Notes: generated by a model from the sequence alone, not told the origin. Counted from the first letter of the stretch, positions 38,661-48,566 are shown. The stretch is 64,000 nucleotides of DNA from Actinomycetales bacterium Actino_02 (GCA_001603275.1 LUYM01000016.1:62001-126000), one strand, 5' to 3'. Numbers and translations are program-made.

Positions 38661-39713
38661 TCAGGCGGTCCAGGTTTCCTCGCCGGTGATCAGCCGCTGC
38701 AAATCGGCCAGACGGGCTTTCGGTTTCGGAACCGCAGTGAGCTGGGCCCGGGCCAGGTCGTCGTAGCTTGGCGCCTCCACATCGCGGAAGATGCCGACCG
38801 GGGCCAGGGTGAGCCCGCCGGAGTCGGTCAGCCGGGACAGGGCGAAAGCCAGCTGCGGGTCTGCGGCGTGAGCGTCATGGACGATCACCTGCCCGATCCC
38901 CACTTCGGCGACCGGCGCAGTGGCCAGGGTGCCGTCCGGACGCCGGATCACGCCCATCGAGTTGTCCGGTCCGAAGGTCACCGGCTCCCCGTGGCGCAGG
39001 TTGATCAGTCCGCCATCGGCGGCCTTGAGGCCGGCGAAGGCGTCGTCGTTGAAGATCGGGCAGTTCTGGTAGATCTCGACCAGTGAGGCACCCCGATGGT
39101 TCACCGCGGCGGTGAGCACCTCGTTGAGGTGCGCCCGATGAGAGTCGACGGTGCGGGCCACGAAGGTGGCTTCGGCGCCCAGCGCCAGTGAGATCGGGTT
39201 GAACGGAGCGTCCACCGAACCGACCGGGGACGACTTGGTCACCTTTCCTCGCTCGGAGGTGGGGGAGTACTGGCCCTTGGTCAGACCGTAGATGCGGTTG
39301 TTGAACAGCATGATGGTGATGTTCACATTGCGCCGCAGGGCGTGGATCAGATGGTTGCCGCCGATGCTCAGCGCGTCGCCGTCGCCGGTTACCACCCACA
39401 CCGACAGATCCGGACGGGTCATCGCGATTCCGGTGGCGATGGCCGGTGCCCGGCCGTGGATCGAATGCATGCCGTAGGTGTCCAGGTAGTACGGGAAGCG
39501 CGAGGAGCAGCCGATGCCGGACACGATCACCGTGTTCTCCCGGCGAACCCCCAGCTCGGGCAGCAGGCCCTGGAAAGCGGCCAGCACTGCGTAGTCGCCG
39601 CATCCCGGGCACCAGCGCACCTCGGCGTCGGAGACGAAATCCTTGCGGGTCAGTGGCCCGATGGCCAGTGGGACGCCGCTCAGCCCGGACGGAGGCGAAA
39701 CCAACTCGCTCAT
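38661..39713 (-). CDS. korB: 2-Oxoacid:ferredoxin oxidoreductase, beta subunit
   Basis: 350 residues. The thiamine-diphosphate and Fe-S half of the enzyme: RWCPGCGDYAVLAAF with the Cys pair, the GDGDALSIGGNH diphosphate motif, and NNRIYGLTKGQYSPTS typical of 2-oxoglutarate-type KorB. With KorA it oxidises 2-oxoglutarate (or a related 2-oxoacid) to the acyl-CoA and reduces ferredoxin. ATG overlaps the korA stop (ATGA). Confidence 0.92.
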   Translation of the reverse strand: MSELVSPPSGLSGVPLAIGPLTRKDFVSDAEVRWCPGCGDYAVLAAFQGLLPELGVRRENTVIVSGIGCSSRFPYYLDTYGMHSIHGRAPAIATGIAMTRPDLSVWVVTGDGDALSIGGNHLIHALRRNVNITIMLFNNRIYGLTKGQYSPTSERGKVTKSSPVGSVDAPFNPISLALGAEATFVARTVDSHRAHLNEVLTAAVNHRGASLVEIYQNCPIFNDDAFAGLKAADGGLINLRHGEPVTFGPDNSMGVIRRPDGTLATAPVAEVGIGQVIVHDAHAADPQLAFALSRLTDSGGLTLAPVGIFRDVEAPSYDDLARAQLTAVPKPKARLADLQRLITGEETWTA

Positions 39714-41560
39714 CGCAGGTCCTCCTTGATGATCGAGATCAGATCGGCGGCCAGCTCCGCCTGAGACAGCGGCAGGCCGGCCACCTTGGTGTAGCTGGTC
39801 ACATCGACCAGGTAGCGGGCCCGCAGCAGCATGGTGAGCTGGCCCAGGTTGAGCTCCGGGACGATCACCTTGCGGTAGCGGCGCAGCACCTCACCGAGGT
39901 TGGCCGGCAGCGGGTTCAGATGGCGCAACCCGGCAATCGCCACCGCGTGTCCGGCCTCGCGCACCTGGCGGGCCGCCGCTTGGATCGGGCCGTAAGTGGA
40001 GCCCCAGCCCAGCACCAGGAGTTCTGCGGAGCCGTCCGGGTCGTCCACGGGCAGGTCGGGGACGAACTCGATGACGCGTTCCAGCTTCGCCTGACGCAGC
40101 CGGGTCATGGCCTCATGATTGGCCGGATCGTAGGAGATGCCGCCGGAGCCGTCGGCCTTCTCCAGGCCGCCAACTCGATGCTCGAGTCCCGGAGTGCCCG
40201 GGATCGCCCAGGAGCGGGCCAGCCGCTCGTCGCGCAGATAGGGCCAGTAGCGGCCATCGGGACGGTTGGGTTCGGTGGCGAAGTTCGGATGGATCTCGGG
40301 AAGCTCGCTCAGCTGCGGCACCTGCCACGGCTCAGAGCTGTTGGCCAAGAAGCCGTCGGAGAGCAGGATCACCGGGGTCCGGAACTCGATCGCGATCCGG
40401 GCGGCCTCGTAGGCGGCCGCGAAGCAGTCGGCGGGGGACTGGGCGGCGATCACCGGCAACGGCGCCTCACCCGGACGTCCGAACAGCGCCTGGTTGAGGT
40501 CGCCCTGCTCGGTCTTGGTCGGCATCCCGGTGGACGGCCCGGCGCGCTGGATGTCGCAGACGATTAGCGGAAGCTCGAGCATCACTGCGAGACCGATGGT
40601 CTCAGCCTTCAGCGCCATGCCCGGCCCGGAGGTGGCGGTGACGCCGAGCTGGCCGGCGAAGGAGGCGCCGACGGCAGCGCCGACGGCAGCGATCTCGTCC
40701 TCAGCTTGGAAGGTGAGTACGCCCGAGGACTTCAGCCGGGCCAGGTGATGCAGCACATCGGAGGCCGGGGTGATCGGGTAGGCGCCCAGGAACAACTGCA
40801 GTCCGGCTTTGGCGGCACCGGCAAGCAGGCCATAGGCCAGCGCCAGGTTGCCGGACACACGGCGGTAGGTGCCGGCCTTGATCGGTGCCGGTGGCACCAC
40901 ATAGCGGTGGTGGAACAGTTCGGATGTCTCGCCGAAGGCATAGCCGGCCTTGACGGCGGCCACATTGGCCGCCAGCAGGGCCGGACGGTCGGCGAACTTG
41001 CGCTCCAGGAAGTTCAGCGTGATCGCCTCGGGCCGGGTGTACAGCCAGTCCAGCAGGCCGAGCGCGAACATGTTCTTGGTGCGCAACGCCTCCCGGCGGT
41101 TCAACCCCAGCTCAGCCACGGCGCCGACCGCCAGTGACGACAGGTCGAAGGCGTGCACCTGGATGGCGTTCAGGCTGCCGTCGGTCAGCGGATCCTCGGT
41201 GTAGCCGACCTTGGCCAGGTTGCGGGCGGTGAAGTCGGCGTTGTCGACGATCAGGACGCCGCCGCTGCGCAGATCGGCGATGTTGGCCTTGAGGGCGGCC
41301 GGGTTCATGGCCACTAGGACGTCCACCTGATCCCCGGGGGTGTGGACGTGATGAGCCGCGAACTGCAGCTGGAAGCTGGACACTCCGGCCAAGGTTCCGA
41401 CTGGTGCCCGAATCTCTGCCGGGAAGTTCGGCAGGGTGGAGAAGTCGTTGCCGGCGGCGGCCGCATCATGGGTGAACCGGTCGCCAGTGAGCTGCATTCC
41501 GTCTCCTGAGTCGCCCGCAAAGCGGATCACGACGCTGTCGACGGTTGCTACTTCGGTCAT
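39710..41560 (-). CDS. korA: 2-Oxoacid:ferredoxin oxidoreductase, fused gamma-alpha subunit
   Basis: 616 residues from ATG 41560. Residues 1-200 are the gamma domain (VVIRFAGDSGDGMQLTGDRF, LPNFPAEIRAP), the rest the alpha domain (LFLGAYPITPASDVLHHLA, EDEIAAVGAAVGASFAG, TATSGPGMALKAE, QRAGPSTGMPTKTEQGDL). The gamma-alpha fusion is the form seen in actinobacterial KorA. A -10-like TAGACT (reverse of 41599-41604) and a GAGAGA ribosome-site-like stretch precede the start. An in-frame extension to 41689 has no family support. 160 bp separate it from the divergent mptB. Confidence 0.93.
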   Translation of the reverse strand: MTEVATVDSVVIRFAGDSGDGMQLTGDRFTHDAAAAGNDFSTLPNFPAEIRAPVGTLAGVSSFQLQFAAHHVHTPGDQVDVLVAMNPAALKANIADLRSGGVLIVDNADFTARNLAKVGYTEDPLTDGSLNAIQVHAFDLSSLAVGAVAELGLNRREALRTKNMFALGLLDWLYTRPEAITLNFLERKFADRPALLAANVAAVKAGYAFGETSELFHHRYVVPPAPIKAGTYRRVSGNLALAYGLLAGAAKAGLQLFLGAYPITPASDVLHHLARLKSSGVLTFQAEDEIAAVGAAVGASFAGQLGVTATSGPGMALKAETIGLAVMLELPLIVCDIQRAGPSTGMPTKTEQGDLNQALFGRPGEAPLPVIAAQSPADCFAAAYEAARIAIEFRTPVILLSDGFLANSSEPWQVPQLSELPEIHPNFATEPNRPDGRYWPYLRDERLARSWAIPGTPGLEHRVGGLEKADGSGGISYDPANHEAMTRLRQAKLERVIEFVPDLPVDDPDGSAELLVLGWGSTYGPIQAAARQVREAGHAVAIAGLRHLNPLPANLGEVLRRYRKVIVPELNLGQLTMLLRARYLVDVTSYTKVAGLPLSQAELAADLISIIKEDLR

Positions 41561-41720
41561 TCGGTATCTCTCTCGGGTTGCCAATACGGCGCCGGGCAAG
41601 TCTAGATGCTGGGAGCCGAGCCGGAGTAGGCAACTTCGCCACCCTCGGAGTCGGTCACCCATCCCGCACAGTCCTGACGAGCCCGCCAAACACCGTCCGC
41701 GACCCGGTTAGTCTTGAGCC

Positions 41721-43307
41721 ATGTCGTCTGTCCCGCTCGGTTCCGCGCGCCCGGCGTCGACGACCCCACCCGCGGCCGCGCGCGGCCGACTGGCCGAGTT
41801 CCGTCACGAGGTGGCCAAAGCCTGGCGGCACCGTCCGGTGCGTCGCGGGCTGCTGGGTTCGACCGGCATCGTGCTGGGTTCGTTGACCCCGGCCTACCTG
41901 CCACAGAACTCGCCCTGGTGGGACCTGGTCCGTGGGATCGGCCTGGACAACTGGTTCGGCCGAGCCTTGGGGACCACTCTTGTCGGGCTGGGGGCAGCGC
42001 TGCTGATCGAGGCCTGGTTCCGGCTGCGGCCCAGCCTCTATCACGAGCTCAGGCACTGGCCGGTGACCCTGCTGTGGAGCCTGCCGATGCTGTTCGCTCC
42101 GCCGATCTTCAGCCATGACGCCTACGCCTATGCCGGGGAGGGGTGGCTGCTGCAGAACGGACTGAACCCCTACTTGAACCCGATCAGCGTGCTGCCTGGC
42201 GCCTTCGCCGATCAGACGGTGTGGATGTGGCGCTACACCACGGCCATGTATCCGCCGCTGAGTCTGGAGATGTTCCACGGCCTGGTCGCTCTGGCCGGCA
42301 ATGATCCCTACTTCTCGACGCTGGCCATGCGGCTGCCGGCCCTGCTCGGTGTCGGGCTGATCACCGTCTACCTGCCCCGAATCGCCGGCAAGATGGGGGC
42401 CGATCCGGCCATGACCGCCTGGTTCTCGGCGATCAACCCGGTGCTGATCATTGATCTGGTTGGAGGCGCTCACAACGACGGCCTGATGATGGGGTTGGTG
42501 GTGCTGGCCTTGTGGTTGGTGGTCGGCCGTCCGGGGGTGTCGGCCGCCGAGCCGGAGTTGTACGCCGAGGTGGGTGCGCGGCCCGGCCTCGACTGGAGAT
42601 TCTGGCTGGCGGCGGTAGTGGTCGGCGTGGCCGCCTGTATCAAGCAGCCGGCGATCCTGGCGTTCTATCCGGTGGCCCTGATCGGACGCCCGTGGACGAG
42701 CCTGCGTTGGTCGGACACCTGGCCGGCGTTGGGTCGGCTGACGCTGAGCTTGGGGACGTCGGTGCTCACTTTCGCCGGAATCACCGCCGTCAGCGGACTG
42801 GGCTACGGCTGGATTCAGGCTGCCGACGTGCCGGGGAAGGTTCTCACGCTGGCGCCGTTCTCGCTGGTCGGTGCCGCTCTGAAGTTCCTGCTGGAGTCTG
42901 TCGGTCGTCCGGTCATCGCGCAGTGGACGATGGACGCCATGCGCTACCTCGGGTTGGGCCTGACCGTGGTGGCGATCGGCTGGCTGGGCATCAGTACCGG
43001 GCGACGGCGTCCGATCACCTTCCTGAGCTGGTCCTACCTGATGTTCGCTTTCGGGGGAATCGCGCTGAACAGCTGGTACCTGACCTGGGGTGGCCTGCTG
43101 TTGCCGCTGACCCGGCCCGGCAAGCGGATTGTCGGATCGGCCGTGACCATCACGACAATCCTGCTGGCCTACGGAGCCGGCAGCCTGGCCTGGCGCAACG
43201 AGATGGTTGCCATCGGCTGCGCGGCGCTGGCCGCCCTCGGAATCCTGCTGTACCGCCATATTCAGGAGCACAATCGCAGTGACCTCGCTCAATCAGAAGA
43301 CAGCTGA
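41721..43307 (+). CDS. mptB: MptB-like polyprenol-phosphomannose mannosyltransferase
   Basis: 528 residues, GT-C-type membrane glycosyltransferase with about 12-13 helices. The first extracytoplasmic loop contains APPIFSHDAYAYAGEG with the catalytic-type Asp and NGLNPYLNPI, both typical of the MptA/MptB alpha-1,6-mannosyltransferases that build lipomannan from polyprenyl-phosphomannose. A later GGAHNDGLMMGL matches the same family. The assignment to MptB rather than MptA is tentative. The 29-bp 3' end overlaps the next gene. Confidence 0.78.
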   Translation: MSSVPLGSARPASTTPPAAARGRLAEFRHEVAKAWRHRPVRRGLLGSTGIVLGSLTPAYLPQNSPWWDLVRGIGLDNWFGRALGTTLVGLGAALLIEAWFRLRPSLYHELRHWPVTLLWSLPMLFAPPIFSHDAYAYAGEGWLLQNGLNPYLNPISVLPGAFADQTVWMWRYTTAMYPPLSLEMFHGLVALAGNDPYFSTLAMRLPALLGVGLITVYLPRIAGKMGADPAMTAWFSAINPVLIIDLVGGAHNDGLMMGLVVLALWLVVGRPGVSAAEPELYAEVGARPGLDWRFWLAAVVVGVAACIKQPAILAFYPVALIGRPWTSLRWSDTWPALGRLTLSLGTSVLTFAGITAVSGLGYGWIQAADVPGKVLTLAPFSLVGAALKFLLESVGRPVIAQWTMDAMRYLGLGLTVVAIGWLGISTGRRRPITFLSWSYLMFAFGGIALNSWYLTWGGLLLPLTRPGKRIVGSAVTITTILLAYGAGSLAWRNEMVAIGCAALAALGILLYRHIQEHNRSDLAQSEDS

Positions 43308-44247
43308 ACCCATCCTCATCATCGGTACTGAGGCAGGTGTCGGTACCGTCGAGTTGAACCGGCCGTCCGCGATCAACGCCTTGTCGGTGGAGATGCTGCA
43401 GCAGCTCACCGAGGCATTGACGGACTTCAGCCGGGACCCGGAGCTCCGAGAGGTGGAATTGCGCGGGGCAGGCCAGCGCGGGCTGTGTGCGGGTGCGGAC
43501 GTCCGGCAACTGCGTGAACTGGTGATGACCAGCGGTGATGTCCGCGGCTTCTTCGAGACCGAGTACCGGCTGAACCTGCTGATCGCCTCGTATCCGAAGC
43601 CGTACCGGGCCCGGATGACCGGGATCACCATGGGTGGCGGCCTGGGTATCTCGATCCACGGCTCGCAGCGGGTAGTGGACGTCACCAGCCGGCTAGCCAT
43701 GCCGGAGACCCAGATCGGGCTGTTCCCGGACGTGTTCGTGTCCTGGCTGCTGGCCCGCCTTCCCGGCGAGGTCGGCACGCACCTGGCTTTGACCGGAGCC
43801 AGCATCAACGCTGCGGACGCCCTGCGGCTCGGTCTGGCCGACGAGGGCACCGGCCCGCTGCCGGATCCTGACCCGGGGCTCGCCGGGGGCTGGATCGCCG
43901 AGTGCTATGCCGGTGACGACCCTGCCGAGATCCTGGGCAGGCTCAGCGAACATGCCGACCCGCATGCTCGGGCCGCAGCCGAGGAGATCGCCCGCCGCTC
44001 GCCACTCAGCGTGGCGATCAGCCTGGAGGCGCTGCGCCGGGCCGCCGGCTTCGCCGACAGGGCCGCACAGTACGACCAGGAGCTGGCCTTGGCTGTCCGG
44101 CTGACCACCGGACCGGACTTCGTCGAGGGCGTGCGAGCTCAGCTCGTCGATCGGGACCGGCAGCCGCGCTGGGCGCACGGCAGTCTGGCCGAGGTGACCC
44201 GCGGCGAGGTCGAGTCATTCTTCGAGCCGCTGCCCTCAGTCGGATGA
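43279..44247 (+). CDS. Enoyl-CoA hydratase/isomerase family, 3-hydroxyisobutyryl-CoA hydrolase-like
   Basis: 322 residues. GTG 43279 has AGGAG 10 nt upstream and lies inside the mptB 3' end. Crotonase fold: VELNRPSAINALSVEML, GAGQRGLCAGADVRQL (oxyanion hole), MTGITMGGGLGISIHGSQ and the catalytic segment AMPETQIGLFPDVFVSWLLARLPG. The last two closely match 3-hydroxyisobutyryl-CoA hydrolase, an enzyme of valine breakdown, rather than standard hydratases. 12 bp overlap with the convergent xthA. Confidence 0.82.
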   Translation: MTSLNQKTAEPILIIGTEAGVGTVELNRPSAINALSVEMLQQLTEALTDFSRDPELREVELRGAGQRGLCAGADVRQLRELVMTSGDVRGFFETEYRLNLLIASYPKPYRARMTGITMGGGLGISIHGSQRVVDVTSRLAMPETQIGLFPDVFVSWLLARLPGEVGTHLALTGASINAADALRLGLADEGTGPLPDPDPGLAGGWIAECYAGDDPAEILGRLSEHADPHARAAAEEIARRSPLSVAISLEALRRAAGFADRAAQYDQELALAVRLTTGPDFVEGVRAQLVDRDRQPRWAHGSLAEVTRGEVESFFEPLPSVG

Positions 44248-45072
44248 TCGGGACGGGCCGTCGGCATAGTCGACGACCACCGGGGCGTGATCGCTGATTC
44301 GTGCTTCGTAGGACGCGGCGCGGTCCGTGCCCGCGACCAGCGCTGCTGAGGCCAGCCCAGGGGTGGCGAAGTGGTAGTCGATCCGCCACCCGGTGTCATT
44401 GGTGAAGGCATTTCCCATCCAGCTCCACCACGAGTACGGGCCGTCGGCCTCGGGGTGCAACCGGCGCACGACGTCCACCAGGGTGCGGGGGCTCTGCACG
44501 CTGCCCAGCCACTCCCGCTCCTCGGGCAGGAAGCCGACCGACTGTTGGTTGCCGCGCCAGTTGCGCAGGTCTTGCCGGGTGTGGGCGATGTTGAAGTCGC
44601 CGAGCACCAGGAACTCCCGCCCGGCCGCCTTCGCCGCCCGACGGGCCTTGGTCAGATAGGGACGAAAGCTGCGCAGGAAGGCCAGCTTGTGCTGGTAGCG
44701 AGCCCGCTCGGCGTCGGTGTCATCGTTGCGACCGCCCTTGGGCAGGTACAGCGAAGCCACGGTGAGGCGCCAGCCGTGCAGGTCGTAGTCGGCCTCCAGA
44801 TAGCGGCCCTCGCTGTCCTGCCGATAGCCGAAGCCCTCCCGGATCGCCGTCGGAGCCGTCCGGCTGAGCAGGGCGACGCCGTTGCGTCCGGCTCGATCCC
44901 CAGGGTGATAGGCGAAGTGATAGCCGGCGTGAGCCGCCTCGGGGACTTCGCTGAGCGGGGCGCGGACCTCCTGCAATGCCACCAGATCCGGTTGGCGTTC
45001 GGTCAGCCAGTCGCCGAACCCGCGGCGCACGCTGGCGCGGATGCCGTTGACGTTGACGGTGGCGATCCGCAT
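44236..45072 (-). CDS. xthA: Exodeoxyribonuclease III / AP endonuclease
   Basis: 278 residues from ATG 45072. EEP-fold nuclease for base-excision repair: RIATVNVNGIRAS (metal Asn), VALQEVRA (metal Glu), SLYLPKGG, LVLGDFNIAHT (catalytic Asp-Asn), GWRIDYHF and the closing ISDHAPVVVDY (Asp-His pair). The start overlaps the stop of the PLP-protein gene upstream (TGATG). Confidence 0.94.
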   Translation of the reverse strand: MRIATVNVNGIRASVRRGFGDWLTERQPDLVALQEVRAPLSEVPEAAHAGYHFAYHPGDRAGRNGVALLSRTAPTAIREGFGYRQDSEGRYLEADYDLHGWRLTVASLYLPKGGRNDDTDAERARYQHKLAFLRSFRPYLTKARRAAKAAGREFLVLGDFNIAHTRQDLRNWRGNQQSVGFLPEEREWLGSVQSPRTLVDVVRRLHPEADGPYSWWSWMGNAFTNDTGWRIDYHFATPGLASAALVAGTDRAASYEARISDHAPVVVDYADGPSRSSD

Positions 45073-46100
45073 CAGTTGTTCCGTCCGCGGGCGGCCACCG
45101 GCCAGCGTCCACCACTGCTCAGTTGGTAGTACTCGTTGAGGTTCACTGCATTGCAGGCGTGGTTCGGCATGACCGCCACCGTGGTGCCCAGGCGTGGCAA
45201 TGGCCCTGGCCACTCGATGGTGGCGTGATGCTCGCTGAGCGCCACGATCCGGGCGTCGGGGACGTCCAGAACCCGGCCATAGCCGGTGGCCCACGGTGCC
45301 CGGTCGGCGCCCAGCGCTTTGCTGCCGGCATCGCAGATCACCCGGCCACCGGCATGGGACACCACTGTCGACATCACGGTCAGAGCCACCTGGTCGAAGC
45401 CGATGGTGCCGAGTTCGACTTGTTGGGCATCACCGAACACGTACACGCCGGGCCGCAGCTCGTCGGCGACCGTGCCGCTGTGGTTGAGCGACGGGGTGGA
45501 GCCGCCGCTGAGCACTCGGGGCTCGATCCCGACCGCGCGCAGCTCATCGCGGGCCTGGGCCAAGGTGGCCGCTTCCTGGGCGGCGGCGTCGGCCCCGGCA
45601 TCGGGGGAGTAGCTGTGGCCGGGGAAGGTGAAGGCGCCGGCCACATCCACGCCGAGCTCGCCCAGTTCGACGGCGAGCTCGCCGGTTCGCTCGACGCTGA
45701 TCCCACTGCGGTGGTGACCCGAATCCAGCTCGATCAGCACCTCGAGATCCAGCCCGATCAGTCGAGTCGCCGCCTCGATGGAGTCGCAGCCAACCCGCAG
45801 CCGGACTCCGGCATTCTGCAGTGTGGCCAGCCGAACTCGGCTGTCCTCGTCCACCCACAGCGGGTAGCCGATGAACAGGTCTGTGGCCCCGGCTGCGGCA
45901 AACACCTCGGCCTCGCCGATCGTGGCCACCGTCAGTCCGAGGGCTCCGGCGGCCAGTTGCAGGTCGGCGATCTGCGGGCACTTGTGGGTCTTGGCGTGCG
46001 GCCGCAACGCCGCGCCGACTCGTGCACAGGCAGCAGCTGCCGCGGCGAGGTTCGCCTCCATCACGGCGACGTCCAACCGCAGATAGGGGGTCTGGCCCAT
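45072..46100 (-). CDS. D-serine dehydratase-like / D-threonine aldolase-type PLP protein
   Basis: 342 residues with an alanine-racemase-like N-terminal barrel and a DSD-type C-terminal domain. The PLP lysine is in LRPHAKTHKCPQIA near residue 36. The C-terminal ALSEHHATI and VMPNHACNAVNL supply the His/Cys pair that binds a metal in fungal-type D-serine dehydratases and D-threonine aldolases. It probably acts on a D-beta-hydroxy-amino acid; the substrate is unknown. TGATG overlap with xthA. Confidence 0.85.
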   Translation of the reverse strand: MGQTPYLRLDVAVMEANLAAAAAACARVGAALRPHAKTHKCPQIADLQLAAGALGLTVATIGEAEVFAAAGATDLFIGYPLWVDEDSRVRLATLQNAGVRLRVGCDSIEAATRLIGLDLEVLIELDSGHHRSGISVERTGELAVELGELGVDVAGAFTFPGHSYSPDAGADAAAQEAATLAQARDELRAVGIEPRVLSGGSTPSLNHSGTVADELRPGVYVFGDAQQVELGTIGFDQVALTVMSTVVSHAGGRVICDAGSKALGADRAPWATGYGRVLDVPDARIVALSEHHATIEWPGPLPRLGTTVAVMPNHACNAVNLNEYYQLSSGGRWPVAARGRNN

Positions 46101-46125
46101 GGCGGCCTCTCCGGTAGTGGCGGCC

Positions 46126-46617
46126 TTAGCGGTAGTTGTCGAACTGGACGGCGAAGTCGTAATCGGCTTCCCGAACCATCTGCTGCACCTTCTGCAAGTC
46201 GTCGCGACTCTTGCTGAAGACCCGCAGCTCCTCGCCCTGCACCTGGGTGCGGACGTTCTTCAGCCCGGCGTCGCGGACCAGCTTCACGATCTTGGCCGCG
46301 TTCTCCCGGCTGATCCCCTGCTTGGTGGTGGCGGTGATCTTCCAGATCTTGCCGGAGATCCGCGGCTCGCCGGCGTCCAGCGACTTCAGGTCGATCTTGC
46401 GGCGGACCAGCATCGTCTGGAACACGTCGAGGATGGCCTTGACTCGCTCCTCGCCGGACGCCTCCATCTCGATGGCCTCGCCGGACCAGCGGATCTCAGC
46501 GCCGGTGCCCTTGAAGTCGAAGCGATTGCGCACTTCCTTGGCCGCCATGTTGAGGGCGTTGTCGACCTCTTGACGGTCGACCTTGCTGACGATGTCGAAT
46601 GAACTCTCACCTGCCAT
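46126..46617 (-). CDS. yajQ: YajQ-family nucleotide-binding protein
   Basis: 163 residues from ATG 46617, matching the family's length; an ATG at 46626 would add three residues. [21 protein letters not shown] and [13 protein letters not shown] at the N-terminus and the tandem ferredoxin-like repeats are characteristic. Xanthomonas and Pseudomonas members bind cyclic di-GMP; the role in actinobacteria is not settled. Confidence 0.93.
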   Translation of the reverse strand: MAGESSFDIVSKVDRQEVDNALNMAAKEVRNRFDFKGTGAEIRWSGEAIEMEASGEERVKAILDVFQTMLVRRKIDLKSLDAGEPRISGKIWKITATTKQGISRENAAKIVKLVRDAGLKNVRTQVQGEELRVFSKSRDDLQKVQQMVREADYDFAVQFDNYR

Positions 46618-46635
46618 GGACGCCATTGTGCCCGA

Positions 46636-46665
46636 TTCGAAAGCAGCGATCTGCTTTGCTACGCT
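46636..46665 (+). promoter_or_regulatory. Promoter of tRNA-Tyr
   Basis: TTCGAA (46636-46641), 18-bp spacer, TACGCT (46660-46665), 10 bp before the tRNA 5' end. Divergent from yajQ. Confidence 0.55.
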
Positions 46666-46675
46666 GTCCCGGCAC

Positions 46676-46757
46676 GGCAGGTTGCCCGAGTGGCCAAAGG
46701 GAGCGGTCTGTAAAACCGTCGGCTCAGCCTACGTAGGTTCGAACCCTACACCTGCCA
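46676..46757 (+). tRNA. tRNA-Tyr (GTA)
   Basis: 82 nt class II tRNA. Acceptor GGCAGGT (46676-46682) pairs perfectly with ACCTGCC (46750-46756); discriminator A. Anticodon loop CTGTAAA with GTA. A long variable arm follows the anticodon stem, and the T arm has the usual GGTTCGAACCC core. CCA is not encoded. Confidence 0.96.
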
Positions 46758-46763
46758 CGCAGC

Positions 46764-46803
46764 AAGGCCCCTGGTCAGGAATCACTCCTAACCAGGGGCC
46801 TTT
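46764..46803. terminator. Bidirectional terminator after tRNA-Tyr and fumC
   Basis: Perfect 12-bp stem, AAGGCCCCTGGT (46764-46775) against ACCAGGGGCCTT (46791-46802), 15-nt loop, followed by a short T-run. It lies between the convergent tRNA-Tyr and fumC, so it can serve both strands. Confidence 0.85.
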
Positions 46804-46825
46804 CGCCAGTCTGGGAACGGTGCGG

Positions 46826-48211
46826 CTAGCGGCCGGTCATTGCGATCACGTCCAGGGCTTGCGCCAGCTGCTCGGCGGTGAGTTCTCCGCGATCGAGGTA
46901 GCCCAGGTCGGCGACTGCCTCGGCGATCGTCAGGTCGTGGGCCACCGCATGCTTGGCGATCTTGGCCGACGCCTCGTAGCCGATGATCCGGTTCAGGGGG
47001 GTCACGATCGACGGGGACGACTCGGCCAGCCGCCGGCACCGCTCGGCGTCAGCCACGATCCCGTCCACGCAGCGTCCAGCCAGCAGCCCGCTGACCTTGC
47101 CGAGCAGGGTGATCGACTCCAGCAGGCTGTGCGCCATCACCGGAAGCATCACCAGCAGATCGAAGTTGCCCTGGGCGCCGGCGAAGGTGATGGTCGCGTC
47201 ATTCCCGATCACCTTGGCGGCCACCATGACGGTGGCCTCCGGCAGCACCGGGTTCACCTTGCCGGGCATGATCGAGGAACCCGGCTGCAGGTCGGGGAGG
47301 TGGATCTCGCCGAGGCCGGCTCGCGGCCCGGAGCCCATCCAACGCAGGTCATTGGCGATCTTCACCAGCGAGACCGCAACCGTCCGCAAGGCGCCGGAGG
47401 TCTCCACCAGCGAATCCTGGGCGGCCTGAGCCTCGAAGTGGTTGGGTGCCTCCACGAAGGCCAACCCGGTGTGCTCTGCGACGAGGGCGATCACCCGCGA
47501 GGAGAAGCCGGGGGGAGTGTTGATGCCGGTACCCACCGCCGTTCCGCCCAGGGGCAGCTCGCGCAACCGGGGGAGTGTCGCCCGGACTCGGTCGATCCCG
47601 TTGCGAAGCTGGGTGGCGTAGCCGCTGAACTCCTGACCCAAGGTGATCGGTGTCGCGTCCATCAGATGGGTGCGACCGGCCTTCACGACCTCGGCGAACT
47701 CCTCCGACTTCGCCTCCAGCGCGGTCTGCAGGGTGCGCAGGCCGGGCAGCAGGGTGGACTCGATGGCCTGCACGGCGGCGATGTGGATCGCCGACGGGAA
47801 CACGTCATTGGACGACTGGGACGCGTTCACATGGTCGTTGGGGTGAACCGGACGTCCCAGGCGCGTGCCGGCCAGCGTCGCGATCACCTCGTTGACGTTC
47901 ATGTTCGACGACGTGCCGGATCCGGTCTGGAAGACGTCGATCGGGAACTGGTCGGGGTAGGTGCCGGCGATCACCTCGTCGGCCGCGGCAACGATGGCTG
48001 CGGCGAGGTCGGTCGGGATCACGCCGAGTTCGGCGTTGGCCAGGGCGGCGGCCCGCTTGATCTGGGCCAGGGCGGCGATCTGGCTGGCCGGCAGTCGTAG
48101 CCCGGAAATCGGGAAGTTCTCCACGGCTCGTTGGGTCTGCGCGGCGTAGAGGGCCTCAGCCGGCACTCGCACCTCACCCATCGTGTCGTGCTCGATGCGG
48201 TACTCACTCAT
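46826..48211 (-). CDS. fumC: Fumarate hydratase, class II
   Basis: 461 residues from ATG 48211, with AAGGAGCAGCA just upstream. Catalyses fumarate/malate interconversion in the TCA cycle. Superfamily signature [15 protein letters not shown], plus [27 protein letters not shown] and TGINTPPGF. No Fe-S cysteines, consistent with class II. An in-frame extension to 48250 has weaker initiation context. Confidence 0.95.
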   Translation of the reverse strand: MSEYRIEHDTMGEVRVPAEALYAAQTQRAVENFPISGLRLPASQIAALAQIKRAAALANAELGVIPTDLAAAIVAAADEVIAGTYPDQFPIDVFQTGSGTSSNMNVNEVIATLAGTRLGRPVHPNDHVNASQSSNDVFPSAIHIAAVQAIESTLLPGLRTLQTALEAKSEEFAEVVKAGRTHLMDATPITLGQEFSGYATQLRNGIDRVRATLPRLRELPLGGTAVGTGINTPPGFSSRVIALVAEHTGLAFVEAPNHFEAQAAQDSLVETSGALRTVAVSLVKIANDLRWMGSGPRAGLGEIHLPDLQPGSSIMPGKVNPVLPEATVMVAAKVIGNDATITFAGAQGNFDLLVMLPVMAHSLLESITLLGKVSGLLAGRCVDGIVADAERCRRLAESSPSIVTPLNRIIGYEASAKIAKHAVAHDLTIAEAVADLGYLDRGELTAEQLAQALDVIAMTGR

Positions 48212-48272
48212 TGCTGCTCCTTTTCTCCCTTCCACCATAGGGAGCCTCACTGCGGCGGCCTAGAGTGAGTTT

Positions 48273-48566
48273 GTGCCCCCTTCCATGGCTGACCTGAGTG
48301 ACAGCATCCTGCTGGCGGCCGCCGCAATCCCGCCGGGTCGAGTGAGCACCTACGGCGATCTGGCCAAGGTTGTCGGCTGTGGGCCGCGGCTAGTGGCCCG
48401 GGTGCTGGCCAACAGTGGCGGCTCCACCAGTTGGTGGCGGGTGGTCCGCGCCGACGGGACGATCGCCGCTCCGCTGCTCGCCGAGGCTGCCGAGCTGCTG
48501 GCCGGCGAGGGCGTCCCGGTGCGAGATGGACGCGTGGAGATCGCCCGATTCCGGGCCGAGCTGTGA
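48273..48566 (+). CDS. Alkyltransferase-like protein (MGMT family without active Cys)
   Basis: 97 residues. It has the O6-alkylguanine-DNA alkyltransferase C-terminal fold: AAIPPGRVSTYGDLAKVVG (helix-turn-helix with the Tyr and Arg), RLVARVLANSGG, then SWWRVVRADGTI in place of the canonical PCHRV. The methyl-accepting Cys is thus Trp, as in ATL proteins that bind alkylated guanine and recruit nucleotide excision repair. GTG 48273 and ATG 48285 are both possible starts. Confidence 0.85.
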   Translation: MPPSMADLSDSILLAAAAIPPGRVSTYGDLAKVVGCGPRLVARVLANSGGSTSWWRVVRADGTIAAPLLAEAAELLAGEGVPVRDGRVEIARFRAEL

